Origin: Thermoflexus hugenholtzii JAD2 | Lineage (GTDB): Bacteria; Pseudomonadota; Gammaproteobacteria; Burkholderiales; Burkholderiaceae | Assembly: GCA_943325205.2 (NCBI GenBank) | Contig: CALPOM020000011.1 | Location: 1 to 33,322 of the forward strand | Length of the DNA stretch: 33,322 bases | Reading direction: 5' to 3' | Shown: piece after piece, positions 1 to 9,123 of the stretch | Numbering within the stretch: position 1 is the first letter of the stretch | Layout: the number at the start of each line of letters is the position of its first letter | Program-made: the position numbers and the translations under genes | Notes under the pieces: generated by a model | Databases searched by the model: none | What the model was told of the DNA's origin: nothing | Seen by the model: only the letters and a program-made list of their open reading frames with translations

Positions 1-897
1 ATCCAAAGGGGATTATTATTATCACAAGCCCTCCGAATAGCACCATGTGGTTTTGATTCTTTTTACTGTGGATTACTAGAAATTGGCGAGCATTCAGGTC
101 AGCTAGATACTTTACTCACTAAAATTAGTAATGACCTAATTCGTCAAGAAACGCTGCGCTCTAAGTTAAAGAAAATCCTAACCTATCCAGCCTGCGTTTT
201 ATTCATCTGCCTAGGGATGTTAACTAGTATGCTGATTTGGGTTATACCGAGCTTTGAGCATATTTTTCAGAGTTTTTCTGCGCAACTGCCCCCTCTTACG
301 CAATTTTTATTACACCTATCGAGGCTAACTCAAGAATATGTATTGGTTTTTATATTTAGCTTCTTCATGATCGCGCTTATTAGTTGCTATCTTTGGGTAC
401 GGTCCATCAGCTCACAAAGATTTGTAGATCAGTTGTTTTTAAAAATACCTATTTTTAACAAATTACTTCAGCATCTGTTGTTAGCCCGCTGGACCGCGAC
501 TATTGCAATCCTCCAACAATCTGGTGTGCCACTTCTAGATGCTATGCGAATAAGTGCTAGGTGTTCCGATAACTGGGTAGTTCATGATTTGAGTGGGCGT
601 ATGTACCAATTACTGTGTCAGGGCCAAAATATTCATACTTCTGCAGTTTTATCTGACTCCAATGAACTTTTATTTGATCCAATGTCGATCCAATTACTTC
701 GAGTAGGAGAAGAGTCTGGTAGTTTGACGAGTATGCTTAACTACCTTGCCAACTTCCATGAAAAAAAGTTAGATGAGAGCTTATCTGTATTGATGGAAAC
801 TATAGAGCCAATGCTTGTCATCGTCATGGGACTAATTGTTGGCACTATGGTAATCGCCCTCTACCTGCCACTTTTTCAATTAGGTCAAATAGTATGA
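1..897 (+). CDS. pilC: Type IV pilus inner-membrane platform protein PilC (5' end outside window)
   Basis: This is the C-terminal 298 residues of a T2SF/GspF-family protein. The reading frame is open from base 1 (IQRGLLLSQALRIAP...), so the start codon lies upstream of the window and the first ATG at 217 is internal. PilC is the inner-membrane platform that couples the PilB/PilT motor ATPases to pilin assembly. The end of the first T2SF domain is visible (LEIGEHSGQLDTLL), followed by a membrane segment at visible residues about 62-85. A second hydrophobic segment lies at about 113-133. The second T2SF domain follows (RWTATIAILQQSGVPLLDAM, then EESGSL), and a C-terminal membrane helix ends the protein (MLVIVMGLIVGTMVIALYLP). 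The gene overlaps the prepilin peptidase start in an ATGATGA arrangement. GspF of a type II secretion system is the alternative. The following pilD-coaE-zapD order favours pilC. Confidence 0.93.
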   Translation: MQRGLLLSQALRIAPCGFDSFYCGLLEIGEHSGQLDTLLTKISNDLIRQETLRSKLKKILTYPACVLFICLGMLTSMLIWVIPSFEHIFQSFSAQLPPLTQFLLHLSRLTQEYVLVFIFSFFMIALISCYLWVRSISSQRFVDQLFLKIPIFNKLLQHLLLARWTATIAILQQSGVPLLDAMRISARCSDNWVVHDLSGRMYQLLCQGQNIHTSAVLSDSNELLFDPMSIQLLRVGEESGSLTSMLNYLANFHEKKLDESLSVLMETIEPMLVIVMGLIVGTMVIALYLPLFQLGQIV

Positions 898-1379
898 TGA
901 ACCTGTATCTCTATCTTTGTATCGTGATACTCATTGCACTAGCTGTAATTGACTTCAAAACTTTTATGCTGCCTAACTATTTAACATATCCATTTGTTTT
1001 ATCTGGGCTAGCAATCAACTTTTTCAGTAGTACTCGCCTTTGCTCACCCACCGAATCCATGAGTGGCGCTATTATCGGTTTTGTAACCCTCTGGCTTTGT
1101 AATCAAGCATATTACCTATACGCTAAAAAAGATGGCATCGGCATGGGCGATGCTAAATTATTAGCTGGCCTTGGCGCCAATTTTGGCTGGTTATGGGTCT
1201 TTCCTTCGCTATTATTAGCTTCCATATTAGGCCTCATTGGTGGTTTAATATGGCTCAGAATGAAAGGTTTATCTACTACCGAGGCTTTTCCGTTTGGTCC
1301 TTATATTTGTCTTGTTGGCATATTATGGATTGTGGATTATCTTTTTAAATTGCATTTATTTACCACCCTTTTTCTATAA
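894..1379 (+). CDS. pilD: Short A24 prepilin peptidase (PilD-like, lacks the N-terminal domain)
   Basis: This 161-residue polytopic membrane protein corresponds to the aspartyl protease half of prepilin peptidase, which cleaves the leader peptide of type IV prepilins on the cytoplasmic side. The two expected catalytic aspartates are visible: D20 in AVIDFKT and D86 in GIGMGDAKLL (GxGD). Full PilD/GspO proteins are about 260-290 residues and begin with a cytoplasmic domain carrying paired CxxC zinc motifs that belongs to the methyltransferase part. None of that is present here. The start is fixed by overlap with the pilC stop (ATG 894, TGA 895-897), so the missing domain cannot lie upstream in this frame. 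Single-domain A24 peptidases such as TadV/CpaA are known, so it is probably functional as a peptidase. N-methylation of pilins would then need another enzyme or not occur. The symbol rests on context. Confidence 0.85.
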   Translation: MMNLYLYLCIVILIALAVIDFKTFMLPNYLTYPFVLSGLAINFFSSTRLCSPTESMSGAIIGFVTLWLCNQAYYLYAKKDGIGMGDAKLLAGLGANFGWLWVFPSLLLASILGLIGGLIWLRMKGLSTTEAFPFGPYICLVGILWIVDYLFKLHLFTTLFL

Positions 1380-1385
1380 GAATTT

Positions 1386-2048
1386 ATGCTAAATACCAAC
1401 GCTCCTTTGAGTCTAGGGCCTTCTCAGCATCCTCTTCGAATCGGCCTAACTGGGGGAATTGGCTGTGGTAAAAGCTCAGTAGCCAAGGTGTTTACCGAAT
1501 TAGGCATCGATGTCATTGATAGTGATGCTATCGCTCACCAAGTGACCGGCATCAATGGCCCCGCAATTCCAGCAATTACCGCAGAATTTGGCCAGGAGTT
1601 TATCTGCGCTGATGGGTCGATGAATCGTCCTAAAATGCGGGAGTATGTATTTACCCACCCAGAAGCTCTCCAACAACTCGAAGCAATTACTCACCCATTC
1701 ATTCAACAAGCAAGTGCACAGGCCATCCAAAAAATATCTTTGAAGTCGCCAGTGTATATAGTCTTGATGATACCCCTCTTATTCGAGTCAAAGAATTGGC
1801 AACAATCTTTTCAAAAAATAATTGTGGTTGACTGTGCTATACAAACCCAAATTGCCCGCGTCATGGCTAGAAGTCAAATGAACGAGAGCCTGATTTTGCA
1901 AATTATTGCTAAACAAACCCCTCGTGAGTTTCGCTTACAACATGCCGATTATTTGATTGATAATGAAGGCTCACCCTCCCAATTACTAGGACAAGTTCGC
2001 GCCATTCATGATCAACTCGTCAAAATAAGTACTAATCCATCGTTTTAA
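1386..2048 (+). CDS. coaE: Dephospho-CoA kinase
   Basis: CoaE phosphorylates the 3'-hydroxyl of dephospho-CoA with ATP, the last step of coenzyme A synthesis in the cytoplasm. The protein is 220 residues, near the usual 200-206 plus a short N-terminal extension. The P-loop GLTGGIGCGKSS is at residues 20-31, followed by the family motif DSDAIAH at 45-51. The lid-region pattern and a C-terminal ADYLIDNEG segment are also typical. The start at 1386 lies 6 nt after the pilD stop, which suggests the same transcript. The ribosome site is poor (only AAG in front). pilC-pilD-coaE-zapD is a widely conserved proteobacterial order, which supports the call. Confidence 0.97.
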   Translation: MLNTNAPLSLGPSQHPLRIGLTGGIGCGKSSVAKVFTELGIDVIDSDAIAHQVTGINGPAIPAITAEFGQEFICADGSMNRPKMREYVFTHPEALQQLEAITHPFIQQASAQAIQKISLKSPVYIVLMIPLLFESKNWQQSFQKIIVVDCAIQTQIARVMARSQMNESLILQIIAKQTPREFRLQHADYLIDNEGSPSQLLGQVRAIHDQLVKISTNPSF

Positions 2049-2056
2049 AAAGAGTT

Positions 2057-2091
2057 CCTCCTTTTTGTCTAAGTCTAAAAAAGAGGGTTTT
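2057..2091 (+). terminator. Possible weak hairpin terminator after coaE
   Basis: In the 121-nt AT-rich gap between coaE and zapD, CTTTTT at 2061-2066 can pair with AAAAAG at 2078-2083. The stem extends outward past one C-A mismatch through T-G, C-G and C-G pairs (2057-2059 with 2085-2087). TTTTAT follows directly. The stem is AU-rich with an 11-nt loop, so its stability is doubtful. Read-through into zapD is likely. Confidence 0.3.
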
Positions 2092-2169
2092 ATGTACTTA
2101 ACTAATAAAAAAGTTAACTATTTAGTATATTCATCATAAAATAGGTTTAATTTAAAAAAATATACGCCT

Positions 2170-2922
2170 GTGCTAGTTTACGAATATCCCTTTAATGAAA
2201 CTGTTCGCAGTATCCTGCGCTTGGAATATTTATTCCAGCGGTTAGAGGTATTTCTTCAATCGGACAATCCAGAGCATCATCTAACGGCTATTTCTTTAAT
2301 GTTTGACATTGGGGATGTGACATCTAGAGCAGATCTAAAATCTTCCCTATTAAAAGAACTTGAAAGGCAAAGAGCTCTTTTAGCCTCTTTTAGAACAGAG
2401 GCATCAGTTAATTCTGCGGCCCTGGAGTTAACCATTAATGATCTAGAAAATTGTCTATCCAAACTGAATCAGTTAGTTGGTCGGCCTAATACCCTAATAA
2501 ATGAGAGTGAATGGCTGGCAATTATCAGGTCTCGCCTAAGTGTTCCGGGCGGAACAAGTCCAGTGGATGTACCGAGCTTTTATTGTTGGCAACAACTGCC
2601 AGCAAAACAACGTCGTGAGCAATTAATTGCCTACACACCGGCATTTGTTGATTGGCAAACCACCTGTAATCTTTATCTCAAGCTACTCAGACAGGCAGGT
2701 GAAGCGCAAGGTGTTTTCTCAGAAAGTGGCTCCTTTCAACAAATGCTCTCTGGTAGAACCTATCAACTGATTCGAGTCGGAATCGAAGAACAAGACCTTA
2801 TCCCTGAAATTAGCGCCAATAAATATATGTTGTGGATCCGGTTCTTACAAAATTCCACAACTGGTAAGCCTGCCGCCATTACCCATTCATTGAACTTTCA
2901 TTTGACTTTGTGTAACCTTTAG
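2170..2922 (+). CDS. zapD: Cell division protein ZapD (FtsZ-bundling factor)
   Basis: ZapD (formerly YacF) binds the FtsZ C-terminal tail and cross-links protofilaments at midcell. The 250-residue protein starts LVYEYPFNETVRSILRLEYL, a good match to the conserved ZapD N-terminus, and continues with the mostly helical first half (FQRLEVFL, KELERQRALL). The second half, rich in beta structure, contains a WLAIIRSRLSVPGG segment and ends SLNFHLTLCNL. The start codon is GTG at 2170. The next upstream in-frame stop is at 2137-2139 with no ATG between, so GTG is the only reasonable choice, although no clear Shine-Dalgarno is seen. The gene converges on mutT, and the two stop codons overlap at 2919-2922. 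Confidence 0.93.
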   Translation: MLVYEYPFNETVRSILRLEYLFQRLEVFLQSDNPEHHLTAISLMFDIGDVTSRADLKSSLLKELERQRALLASFRTEASVNSAALELTINDLENCLSKLNQLVGRPNTLINESEWLAIIRSRLSVPGGTSPVDVPSFYCWQQLPAKQRREQLIAYTPAFVDWQTTCNLYLKLLRQAGEAQGVFSESGSFQQMLSGRTYQLIRVGIEEQDLIPEISANKYMLWIRFLQNSTTGKPAAITHSLNFHLTLCNL

Positions 2923-3347
2923 TTGGTCGACTCAAAGCTCTTCAACATCTCCAAAATCGTGACTGTCGCCTCTAACAAGGGCTCAACACTTGGCGTCTCT
3001 CGATAGTTACTGAGCCAATGAAGCTTTTGCCCCTCTAATCCTGTAGGTTCTCCAGTCCATTCCTGAACAATACAAAGATGCAAGCGTACATAAGCATGCG
3101 GGTAGTCGTGTTCAATCACTTGCCATGCTTGACTTGTCCCAATTTCAATACCAAGTTCTTCGCGCAATTCACGCTTTAATGCACTCGCAACCGACTCGCT
3201 AGGCTCTAATTTTCCACCAGGAAACTCCCAAAAACCAGCATATGGTTTGCCAGTGGGCCGCTGGGCTAATAAGACTGCTTGATCAAAGCGGATAATGATC
3301 CCAACTGCTACCTCAGTAACATCTCGGGTATTTGTCAGCTTTGTCAT
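2919..3347 (-). CDS. mutT: MutT-type Nudix hydrolase
   Basis: This is a 142-residue Nudix protein with a complete Nudix box at residues 45-67: G-x5-E (GKLEPSE), then seven residues, then REL-REELGI. The metal-binding glutamates are all present. MutT removes 8-oxo-dGTP from the nucleotide pool to prevent A:T to C:G transversions. The N-terminal EVAVGIIIR and QRPTGKPYAGFWEFPGGK segments are typical of true MutT rather than of general Nudix enzymes. I chose ATG at 3347, which overlaps the stop of the upstream ATPase gene (ATGA). A longer frame to 3425 would lie inside that gene and adds 26 residues unlike the family. It is last in the secA-argJ-ATPase-mutT unit. Proteobacteria often carry mutT close to zapD, and here the two are convergent. 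Confidence 0.92.
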   Translation of the reverse strand: MTKLTNTRDVTEVAVGIIIRFDQAVLLAQRPTGKPYAGFWEFPGGKLEPSESVASALKRELREELGIEIGTSQAWQVIEHDYPHAYVRLHLCIVQEWTGEPTGLEGQKLHWLSNYRETPSVEPLLEATVTILEMLKSFESTN

Positions 3348-4204
3348 ACATCCTGCGATCCAGCAAAGTGTCTGGCAAACTGCCACGCGACGCGTCCTGA
3401 ACGCGAGCCCCTCTCCAGGGCCCAAATCAGTGCCAATGGTTCAGCTTGGGCAATAGCATCTTCGGATTGCCCAAAATGCCTTAGCCAGTGCGAGACAATT
3501 GCTAAGTACTCGTCTTGCTTGGGCGGATAAAAAGATACCCATAGCCCAAACCGCTCAGATAATGAGATCTTTTCTTCGACCACCTCTCCCGGGTGAATCT
3601 CCCCAGAGCTGGTGTGCCGATAAGACTCGTTATCGGCCATGTACTCGGGTAACAAGTGTCTCCGGTTAGAGGTTGCATAAATTAAAACGTTTTCAACTTG
3701 CGCTGACAATGAGCCATCTAGAGCAGATTTAAGAGCTTTGTAGCCGGGTTCTCCATCCTCAAAGGACAAGTCGTCACAGTAGACAATAAATCGCTCTGGG
3801 CGGGTTGCCAACAGTTCGGTCAGGTCCTGTAAGTCCGATAAATGCTCTTTATCTACCTCTACAAGTCGCAGCCCGTCTGCAGCAAAATGGTTTAAACAAG
3901 CCTTAATAAGTGAGGACTTACCTGTTCCACGAGCCCCTGTTAATAGGACGTTGTTAGCTGGCCTACCTTCAACAAAGTGTTTTGTATTGGTTAAAATTAA
4001 CTCTTTTTGACGTTCTATTGATTGCAAATCATCAAAGGAGATGTCCGACAAATGCTTAATTGGCTTTAAAAAGCCAATACTTCCTAAAACGCTTTGACGG
4101 TGTAACCAACGAAAAGCAAAGGTATTTTGCCAATCTTCTGAGGTTAAAGTTTTCGGAAAAAAGGCCTCTAAATGCCCAAGAATTCGGTCTAATTGATCTG
4201 ACAT
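3344..4204 (-). CDS. DUF815-family AAA ATPase of unknown function
   Basis: This 286-residue P-loop ATPase matches the DUF815 family by pattern. Walker A is GARGTGKSS at residues 90-98, Walker B is FIVYCDDLSF at 139-148, and a sensor-1-like ATSNRRHLLPEY follows at 177-188. A conserved ERFGLWVSFYPP segment (217-228) and a C-terminal arginine-containing helix (ERGSRSGRVAWQFARHF) complete the family signature. The cellular role is not established. It stands between argJ (27 nt gap upstream) and mutT (4-nt overlap downstream), so it is cotranscribed and probably translationally coupled to mutT. The position beside argJ and mutT is, from memory, common in Burkholderiales. Confidence 0.9.
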   Translation of the reverse strand: MSDQLDRILGHLEAFFPKTLTSEDWQNTFAFRWLHRQSVLGSIGFLKPIKHLSDISFDDLQSIERQKELILTNTKHFVEGRPANNVLLTGARGTGKSSLIKACLNHFAADGLRLVEVDKEHLSDLQDLTELLATRPERFIVYCDDLSFEDGEPGYKALKSALDGSLSAQVENVLIYATSNRRHLLPEYMADNESYRHTSSGEIHPGEVVEEKISLSERFGLWVSFYPPKQDEYLAIVSHWLRHFGQSEDAIAQAEPLALIWALERGSRSGRVAWQFARHFAGSQDV

Positions 4205-4231
4205 ACCATTAATTTTTAAAAGATAATTTTT

Positions 4232-5458
4232 TTAGGATCGATAGTCCGCATTGATAGAAACATATTCGTGCGAAAAATCACAAGTCCACATTGTACGTTC
4301 AACTGACCCACGTCCTAACTCTACGCGTATCAGAATTTCAGCTTCTTGCATCACGCGCTGTCCGTCAGCCTCTTGATAATCTGGATGACGCCCCCCATTC
4401 TGAGCTACCCATACATCGCCAAGATACAACTGAACCCCGCTAACATCCAGATCTGTAATGCCCGCGTATCCAATCGCTGCCAGAATTCTTCCTAAATTGG
4501 GATCATTTGCATAAAATGCTGTTTTAACAAGTGGTGAGTGAGCAATTGCCTCACCAACTAAACGACATTCTTCAAGTGTCTTCCCACCGGCAACCCGAAC
4601 CGTCATGAATTTAGTTGCCCCTTCACCATCTCGAACAATCATCTGCGCTAACTGCATGGCAACATCTAAAAGCATTTGCTTTAACTCAAGAAAACCTGGG
4701 CTAGTCTTCGAGTCGATCATCAAGCCACTCTGCCCTGAAGCAATCACAATGAAGGAATCATTTGTGGAGGTGTCACCATCAATTGTTATTGCATTAAATG
4801 ACGCATCGGCAACTTCCTGGGTTAATTGTTGTAATACTGATTTAGAAACTCCAGCATCAGTCCCAATAAAGCCCAGCATCGTGGCCATATTCGGATGAAT
4901 CATGCCCGCACCCTTACTGATACCCGTCATCGTAATCTCAAGTCCTTCAATCACTTTTTTTTGCGAATAGGCTTTTGGTAAGGTATCCGTAGTCATAATC
5001 GTATTCGCTGCATCAAACCAGGCATGCGCTTTTAAATTCTGCTTAGCGGTTGGTAACGCATCTACTATTTTCTGAATCGGTAACGGCTCTAAAATAACCC
5101 CTGTTGAAAATGGTAAAACTTGATCATCACGAATTTGTAATAGTTCAGCTACCGCGTGGCAACTAGTGCGCGCGTCACTTAATCCTTGATCACCAGTCCC
5201 GGCGTTGGCATTACCAGTATTGATCACAATGGCTCGAATAGCAGGCTGCGACAACAGATGCGCTTTACAAATTTGTACTGGAGCTGCGCAAAAACGATTT
5301 AAAGTAAACACGCCGGCCACCTGACTTCCGGCCCTCAGAGTCATTAATAAAAGATCCTTCCGACCAGCTTTTTTAATACCAGCCTGCGCATAGCCAAGCT
5401 CAATACCGGGTACCGGGAATAATTTTTCCGGATCCAAAATTGGAAGATTAACCGCCAT
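4232..5458 (-). CDS. argJ: Bifunctional glutamate N-acetyltransferase / ornithine acetyltransferase
   Basis: ArgJ moves the acetyl group from N-acetylornithine to glutamate, the recycling route of arginine synthesis. Bifunctional forms can also use acetyl-CoA. The 408-residue precursor cleaves itself before a nucleophilic threonine. That site is visible as NMATML, with A192-T193 inside [16 protein letters not shown]. The oxyanion and substrate segment NTGNANAGTG lies at residues 80-89, and the C-terminus NADYRS is the classic ending. The start ATG at 5458 is preceded by AAAAGG at good spacing. It follows secA by 40 nt on the same strand. Whether the enzyme is mono- or bifunctional cannot be read from sequence alone. 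Confidence 0.97.
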   Translation of the reverse strand: MAVNLPILDPEKLFPVPGIELGYAQAGIKKAGRKDLLLMTLRAGSQVAGVFTLNRFCAAPVQICKAHLLSQPAIRAIVINTGNANAGTGDQGLSDARTSCHAVAELLQIRDDQVLPFSTGVILEPLPIQKIVDALPTAKQNLKAHAWFDAANTIMTTDTLPKAYSQKKVIEGLEITMTGISKGAGMIHPNMATMLGFIGTDAGVSKSVLQQLTQEVADASFNAITIDGDTSTNDSFIVIASGQSGLMIDSKTSPGFLELKQMLLDVAMQLAQMIVRDGEGATKFMTVRVAGGKTLEECRLVGEAIAHSPLVKTAFYANDPNLGRILAAIGYAGITDLDVSGVQLYLGDVWVAQNGGRHPDYQEADGQRVMQEAEILIRVELGRGSVERTMWTCDFSHEYVSINADYRS

Positions 5459-5498
5459 TATTTACCTTTTAAACTGATTCGATCTATAGACGCATTAC

Positions 5499-8255
5499 TT
5501 ACTTGAGCGCTCCATGACACTGCTTATACTTTTTTCCACTTCCGCATGGACAGGGCTCATTTCTACCAACCTTTGGGACTGCATTGACTCTAGTTTGAAC
5601 TTCTGAAGTAATTACTTCTTTTTCTTCAGAGGGCCCGTCATTTAACTGTGCATGTTGATATTGCAAGTCTCTGAGTTGTTCTAAGTCTTCTTGGATGGCC
5701 AGCGAGGCATCATTGAGCTGCGCTGCTGACTGAATCTTAACCGTCATAATTGTGCGGGTCACATCCCTCTTAACAGATTGCAATAACTCCGCATACAGTT
5801 CAAAGGCCTCCCGCCGATATTCTTGTTTAGGATCTTTTTGGGCGTAGCCACGTAAATGAATCCCTTGTCGTAAATAATCTAAGGCAGCTAAATGCTCACG
5901 CCAATGCGTATCTAAACTATACAAAAAGACTGAGCGCTCAAACGCGTCAAAAGACGAACGATCCGCTAATTCAATTTTGGCCTGATAGGCACTTTCTACC
6001 GCTTCATGAACCCAGGCCGTTACATCCTCGACCTCAACCTCATTGGCAGAATGAATTCTATCCTGCAAGAGTAAATGAATGCCCCACTCAGCCTGTAATT
6101 CACGCTCTAAGCCAGCAATATCCCATTGTTCGGGTAAAGACTCGGCGGATAAATAAGTCGCCACAACCTCGCCAAATACATCTGCTCTTAAATTTGCAAC
6201 TAAGTCATTTACCCCTTGCGCTTCTAAAACCTGATTACGCAATTGATAGGTTTCACGACGCTGGTCATTTGCTACATCGTCATACTCTAATAATTGCTTT
6301 CGGATATCAAAGTTACGCCCCTCAACTTTTCGCTGAGCAGACTCAATCGCTCGAGAAACCATACCCGCTTCGATAGGTTCGCCATCGGGCATTTTTAAAC
6401 GATCCATCACACTGCGCAATCGTTCCCCAGCAAAAATTCGCAGTAAGTCATCGTCTAAAGATAAATAAAAGCGAGACGACCCTGGATCACCCTGACGTCC
6501 GGATCGACCTCTTAATTGATTATCAATTCGACGACTTTCATGCCGCTCCGTACCAATAATGTGTAACCCGCCACAGGCTACAACCTGTTCATGCAAACTT
6601 TGCCATTCGTTTTCGAGTTGCGTAATTTGCGCTTGTTTTTGGGCCTCACCAATACTCGTGTCCGCCTCCACAAACACAACCTGCTTTTCGAGGTTTCCAC
6701 CCAAAACAATATCCGTTCCACGACCCGCCATATTAGTGGCAATGGTAATCATCTTGGGCCGACCCGCTTGAGCAATAATCTCAGCCTCGCGCGCATGCTG
6801 CTTCGCATTTAAAACTTGATGGGGTAAATTGGCCTTGGTTAAATATTGTGAAATCAGCTCAGAATTCTCAATCGAAGTTGTACCAACTAATGTCGGTTGA
6901 CCACGTTCATAACATTCCTTGATTTCATTAATAACAGCGTTATATCTCTCCTGCGAGGTTTTATATATCTGGTCTTGCTTATCAAGCCGCTTACTGATTC
7001 GATTTGGCGGAATAACCACTGTTTCTAAGCCATAAATCTCTTGAAACTCGTAGGCTTCCGTATCAGCAGTTCCTGTCATTCCAGATAACTTGCGATACAT
7101 TCTGAAATAATTCTGGAAAGTAATGGTTGCCATAGTCTGATTTTCATTCTGTATGGCAACGCCTTCTTTTGCTTCAACAGCCTGATGTAAGCCGTCCGAC
7201 CATCTTCGACCAGTCATTAATCTGCCAGTAAACTCATCAACAATAACGACCTCATTATTTTGCACAACATAGTGCTGGTCCCGGTTAAAAAGTGTATGGG
7301 CTCTGAGCGTGGCTGTTAGGTGATGCATGAGCGCAATATTTTGAGGGGCATATAAAGAATCACCCTCTTTTAATAAGCCAATTTGTACGAGCACATTTTC
7401 AGATTTTTCATGTCCACTTTCGGTTAGAAATACCTGTTGTGACTTTTCATCAATGACATAATCTCCAGGCTTTTCAACGCCGGTACCGTCCGATTTTTCC
7501 TCCCCAATTTGTCGCTCTAAGTAGGAAGGTAAAACGTTCATCTTGATATAAACGTCCGTGTGATCATCCGCTTGCCCTGAAATGATCAGAGGCGTTCTGG
7601 CCTCATCAATCAGAATCGAATCGACTTCATCAACAATGGCATAGTTCAAGCCACGCTGAACGCGCTGGCTGATATCATGCACCATGTTGTCTCTTAAGTA
7701 ATCAAAACCGAATTCATTATTAGTGCCATAGGTAATGTCAGCAGCATAAGCAGCTTGCTTTTCTTCATGGCTCATCTGGGAAAGGTTAATACCTACCGTC
7801 AACCCTAAAAACCCATAAATTTTCCCCATCCATTCGGCATCTCGCTTAGCCAAGTAATCATTGACTGTAATAACGTGTACGCCTTGCCCAGTTAAGGCAT
7901 TTAAAAAAACCGGCAGAGTCGCTGTTAGAGTTTTGCCCTCACCAGTACCCATTTCTGCAATTTTTCCCTCATGTAAGGCGATGCCCCCCTTGAACTGGAC
8001 GTCAAAGTGTCGCATTTTCATAACCCGCTTACCGGCCTCGCGAACTAACGCAAATGCCTCAGGCAAAATAGCATCTAAGGTCGAACCTGCGGCTACTCTC
8101 GACTTTAATTCAAGCGTTTTAGCTTGTAATAAAGCATCCGATAAGCCTTCAAATTCAGCCTCAAAGGAGTTTACTTGCACTACCGTTTTACGGTATTGTT
8201 TTAAAAGGCGGTCATTTCGACTGCCAATGAGCTTCTTTAATAGTCCTGATACCAT
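5499..8255 (-). CDS. secA: Preprotein translocase motor ATPase SecA
   Basis: SecA drives unfolded preproteins through SecYEG using ATP. With the ATG at 8255 the protein is 918 residues and begins [20 protein letters not shown], the usual betaproteobacterial N-terminus. Walker A GTGEGKT is at 103-109 and the DEVD Walker B at 209-212, followed by [15 protein letters not shown]. The second nucleotide fold carries [11 protein letters not shown] and RQGDPGSS. The C-terminal zinc motif is complete: C902, C904, C913 and H914 in [14 protein letters not shown], the SecB/ribosome-binding tail. The frame stays open to a TTG at 8297, but those 14 extra residues are not SecA-like and that codon lies upstream of the candidate promoter. 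secA leads the argJ-ATPase-mutT unit. Confidence 0.98.
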   Translation of the reverse strand: MVSGLLKKLIGSRNDRLLKQYRKTVVQVNSFEAEFEGLSDALLQAKTLELKSRVAAGSTLDAILPEAFALVREAGKRVMKMRHFDVQFKGGIALHEGKIAEMGTGEGKTLTATLPVFLNALTGQGVHVITVNDYLAKRDAEWMGKIYGFLGLTVGINLSQMSHEEKQAAYAADITYGTNNEFGFDYLRDNMVHDISQRVQRGLNYAIVDEVDSILIDEARTPLIISGQADDHTDVYIKMNVLPSYLERQIGEEKSDGTGVEKPGDYVIDEKSQQVFLTESGHEKSENVLVQIGLLKEGDSLYAPQNIALMHHLTATLRAHTLFNRDQHYVVQNNEVVIVDEFTGRLMTGRRWSDGLHQAVEAKEGVAIQNENQTMATITFQNYFRMYRKLSGMTGTADTEAYEFQEIYGLETVVIPPNRISKRLDKQDQIYKTSQERYNAVINEIKECYERGQPTLVGTTSIENSELISQYLTKANLPHQVLNAKQHAREAEIIAQAGRPKMITIATNMAGRGTDIVLGGNLEKQVVFVEADTSIGEAQKQAQITQLENEWQSLHEQVVACGGLHIIGTERHESRRIDNQLRGRSGRQGDPGSSRFYLSLDDDLLRIFAGERLRSVMDRLKMPDGEPIEAGMVSRAIESAQRKVEGRNFDIRKQLLEYDDVANDQRRETYQLRNQVLEAQGVNDLVANLRADVFGEVVATYLSAESLPEQWDIAGLERELQAEWGIHLLLQDRIHSANEVEVEDVTAWVHEAVESAYQAKIELADRSSFDAFERSVFLYSLDTHWREHLAALDYLRQGIHLRGYAQKDPKQEYRREAFELYAELLQSVKRDVTRTIMTVKIQSAAQLNDASLAIQEDLEQLRDLQYQHAQLNDGPSEEKEVITSEVQTRVNAVPKVGRNEPCPCGSGKKYKQCHGALK

Positions 8256-8283
8256 GATTTTCTTAGAATAAATGTAACTTATG

Positions 8284-8311
8284 AGTTTATCATTCAAGTG
8301 TTGATTACCAA
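8284..8311 (-). promoter_or_regulatory. Candidate secA promoter
   Basis: On the minus strand TTGGTA (8306-8311) and TAAACT (8284-8289) are separated by 16 nt, each matching four of six sigma-70 consensus positions. Transcription would begin near 8277, giving a leader of about 20 nt before the secA ATG at 8255. This is a weak pattern match in an AT-rich gap. Confidence 0.28.
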
Positions 8312-8462
8312 TGAATCCGTATTAAAAACCTGATTATTTTGATGCTTTAAAGGTCTTTATTACGAAACGAATCCCCCTAGGCCATCACATTTCCACCTGA
8401 CGCTATTTTCAACCTGACTTGATTGCGAAAATTATTATTCATACCAAACAGCTACATTTCCT

Positions 8463-8951
8463 ATGATACCAAGTCACAAAAGATCCGATCAGCCCCAAGC
8501 AATTGGCGAGGCTTTCTTGCAAGAGGGCAGTCTAATCTCTATTCTTGTTCAAATTGAAGATCGGCAGAAAATTCAGGCCAGTCTCTATGAAGCTCTGGAA
8601 ATGTTAGAACTTGGGCATTTTGCACCAGAAATTTCTTTAGGCGGGATCTCCCAAGCAGGTGATATCAAACTCCTGACTAAATATGCCACCATCGTTTCAA
8701 AACTCAAAAATAAACTGCCAAGCCTTCTGCACTACCTCAGAGAGTCTGGTTGCCAAATCAAAGGGATTAGCCTGCGAGTCTCGCCCAGCGCAATGAGCCC
8801 AGCAATCATCGATGAACCACCCAAAAAAGATTCGCCGGTGATGAGTCCAGCAGCCAAAGAGGCTTGGCGCTCACTCCTAACGGAAACAGAACCGGGCTCA
8901 ACAGTCCACAACGCTATTATCCAATTATTAAAGAATAATCCATCCATTTGA
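8463..8951 (+). CDS. dciA: DciA-like (DUF721) protein
   Basis: This 162-residue protein resembles DUF721/DciA. Members of that family load or operate the replicative helicase DnaB in bacteria that lack DnaC. The family-like core runs from about residue 33 (LYEALEMLELGHFAPEISLG) through a beta strand (GDIKLLTKYATIVSKLKNKL) to LHYLRESGCQIKGISLRV. The second half is a low-complexity, proline- and serine-rich tail. Similarity is only at the pattern level. Context helps: in betaproteobacteria, from memory, a DUF721 gene lies between secA and lpxC, divergent from secA, exactly as here. No in-frame ATG lies upstream before the stop at 8415. The ATG at 8463 has no recognisable Shine-Dalgarno. Confidence 0.68.
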   Translation: MIPSHKRSDQPQAIGEAFLQEGSLISILVQIEDRQKIQASLYEALEMLELGHFAPEISLGGISQAGDIKLLTKYATIVSKLKNKLPSLLHYLRESGCQIKGISLRVSPSAMSPAIIDEPPKKDSPVMSPAAKEAWRSLLTETEPGSTVHNAIIQLLKNNPSI

Positions 8952-9123
8952 TGTGTCTTGCGAGGAGCAGGACGAACTTGTAAAGCCTATGTCCTAAAAT
9001 ATCTTCAAGTAACCGCCATCTAAATGGGTTCTCGCTGTGGATAGGTGAAATGGCTATATGAGACCAAATTACGCGTTTTCTTAACTACGCTTTCGTGCAG
9101 TCGGATCAAAAAAAGCTGGGGGG

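Noticed and set aside
8255..8297. Upstream TTG start for secA
   Set aside because: Adds 14 residues not typical of SecA, while ATG 8255 gives the conserved N-terminus. The TTG would lie upstream of the candidate -10 element.
8952..9123. Possible small RNA or terminator in the 172-nt gap between dciA and lpxC
   Set aside because: I found only a 5-bp AGGAC/GTCCT pairing with a long loop and a CCAT/ATGG mini-stem. There is no stem followed by a T run and no recognisable RNA family. I see nothing supportable here.
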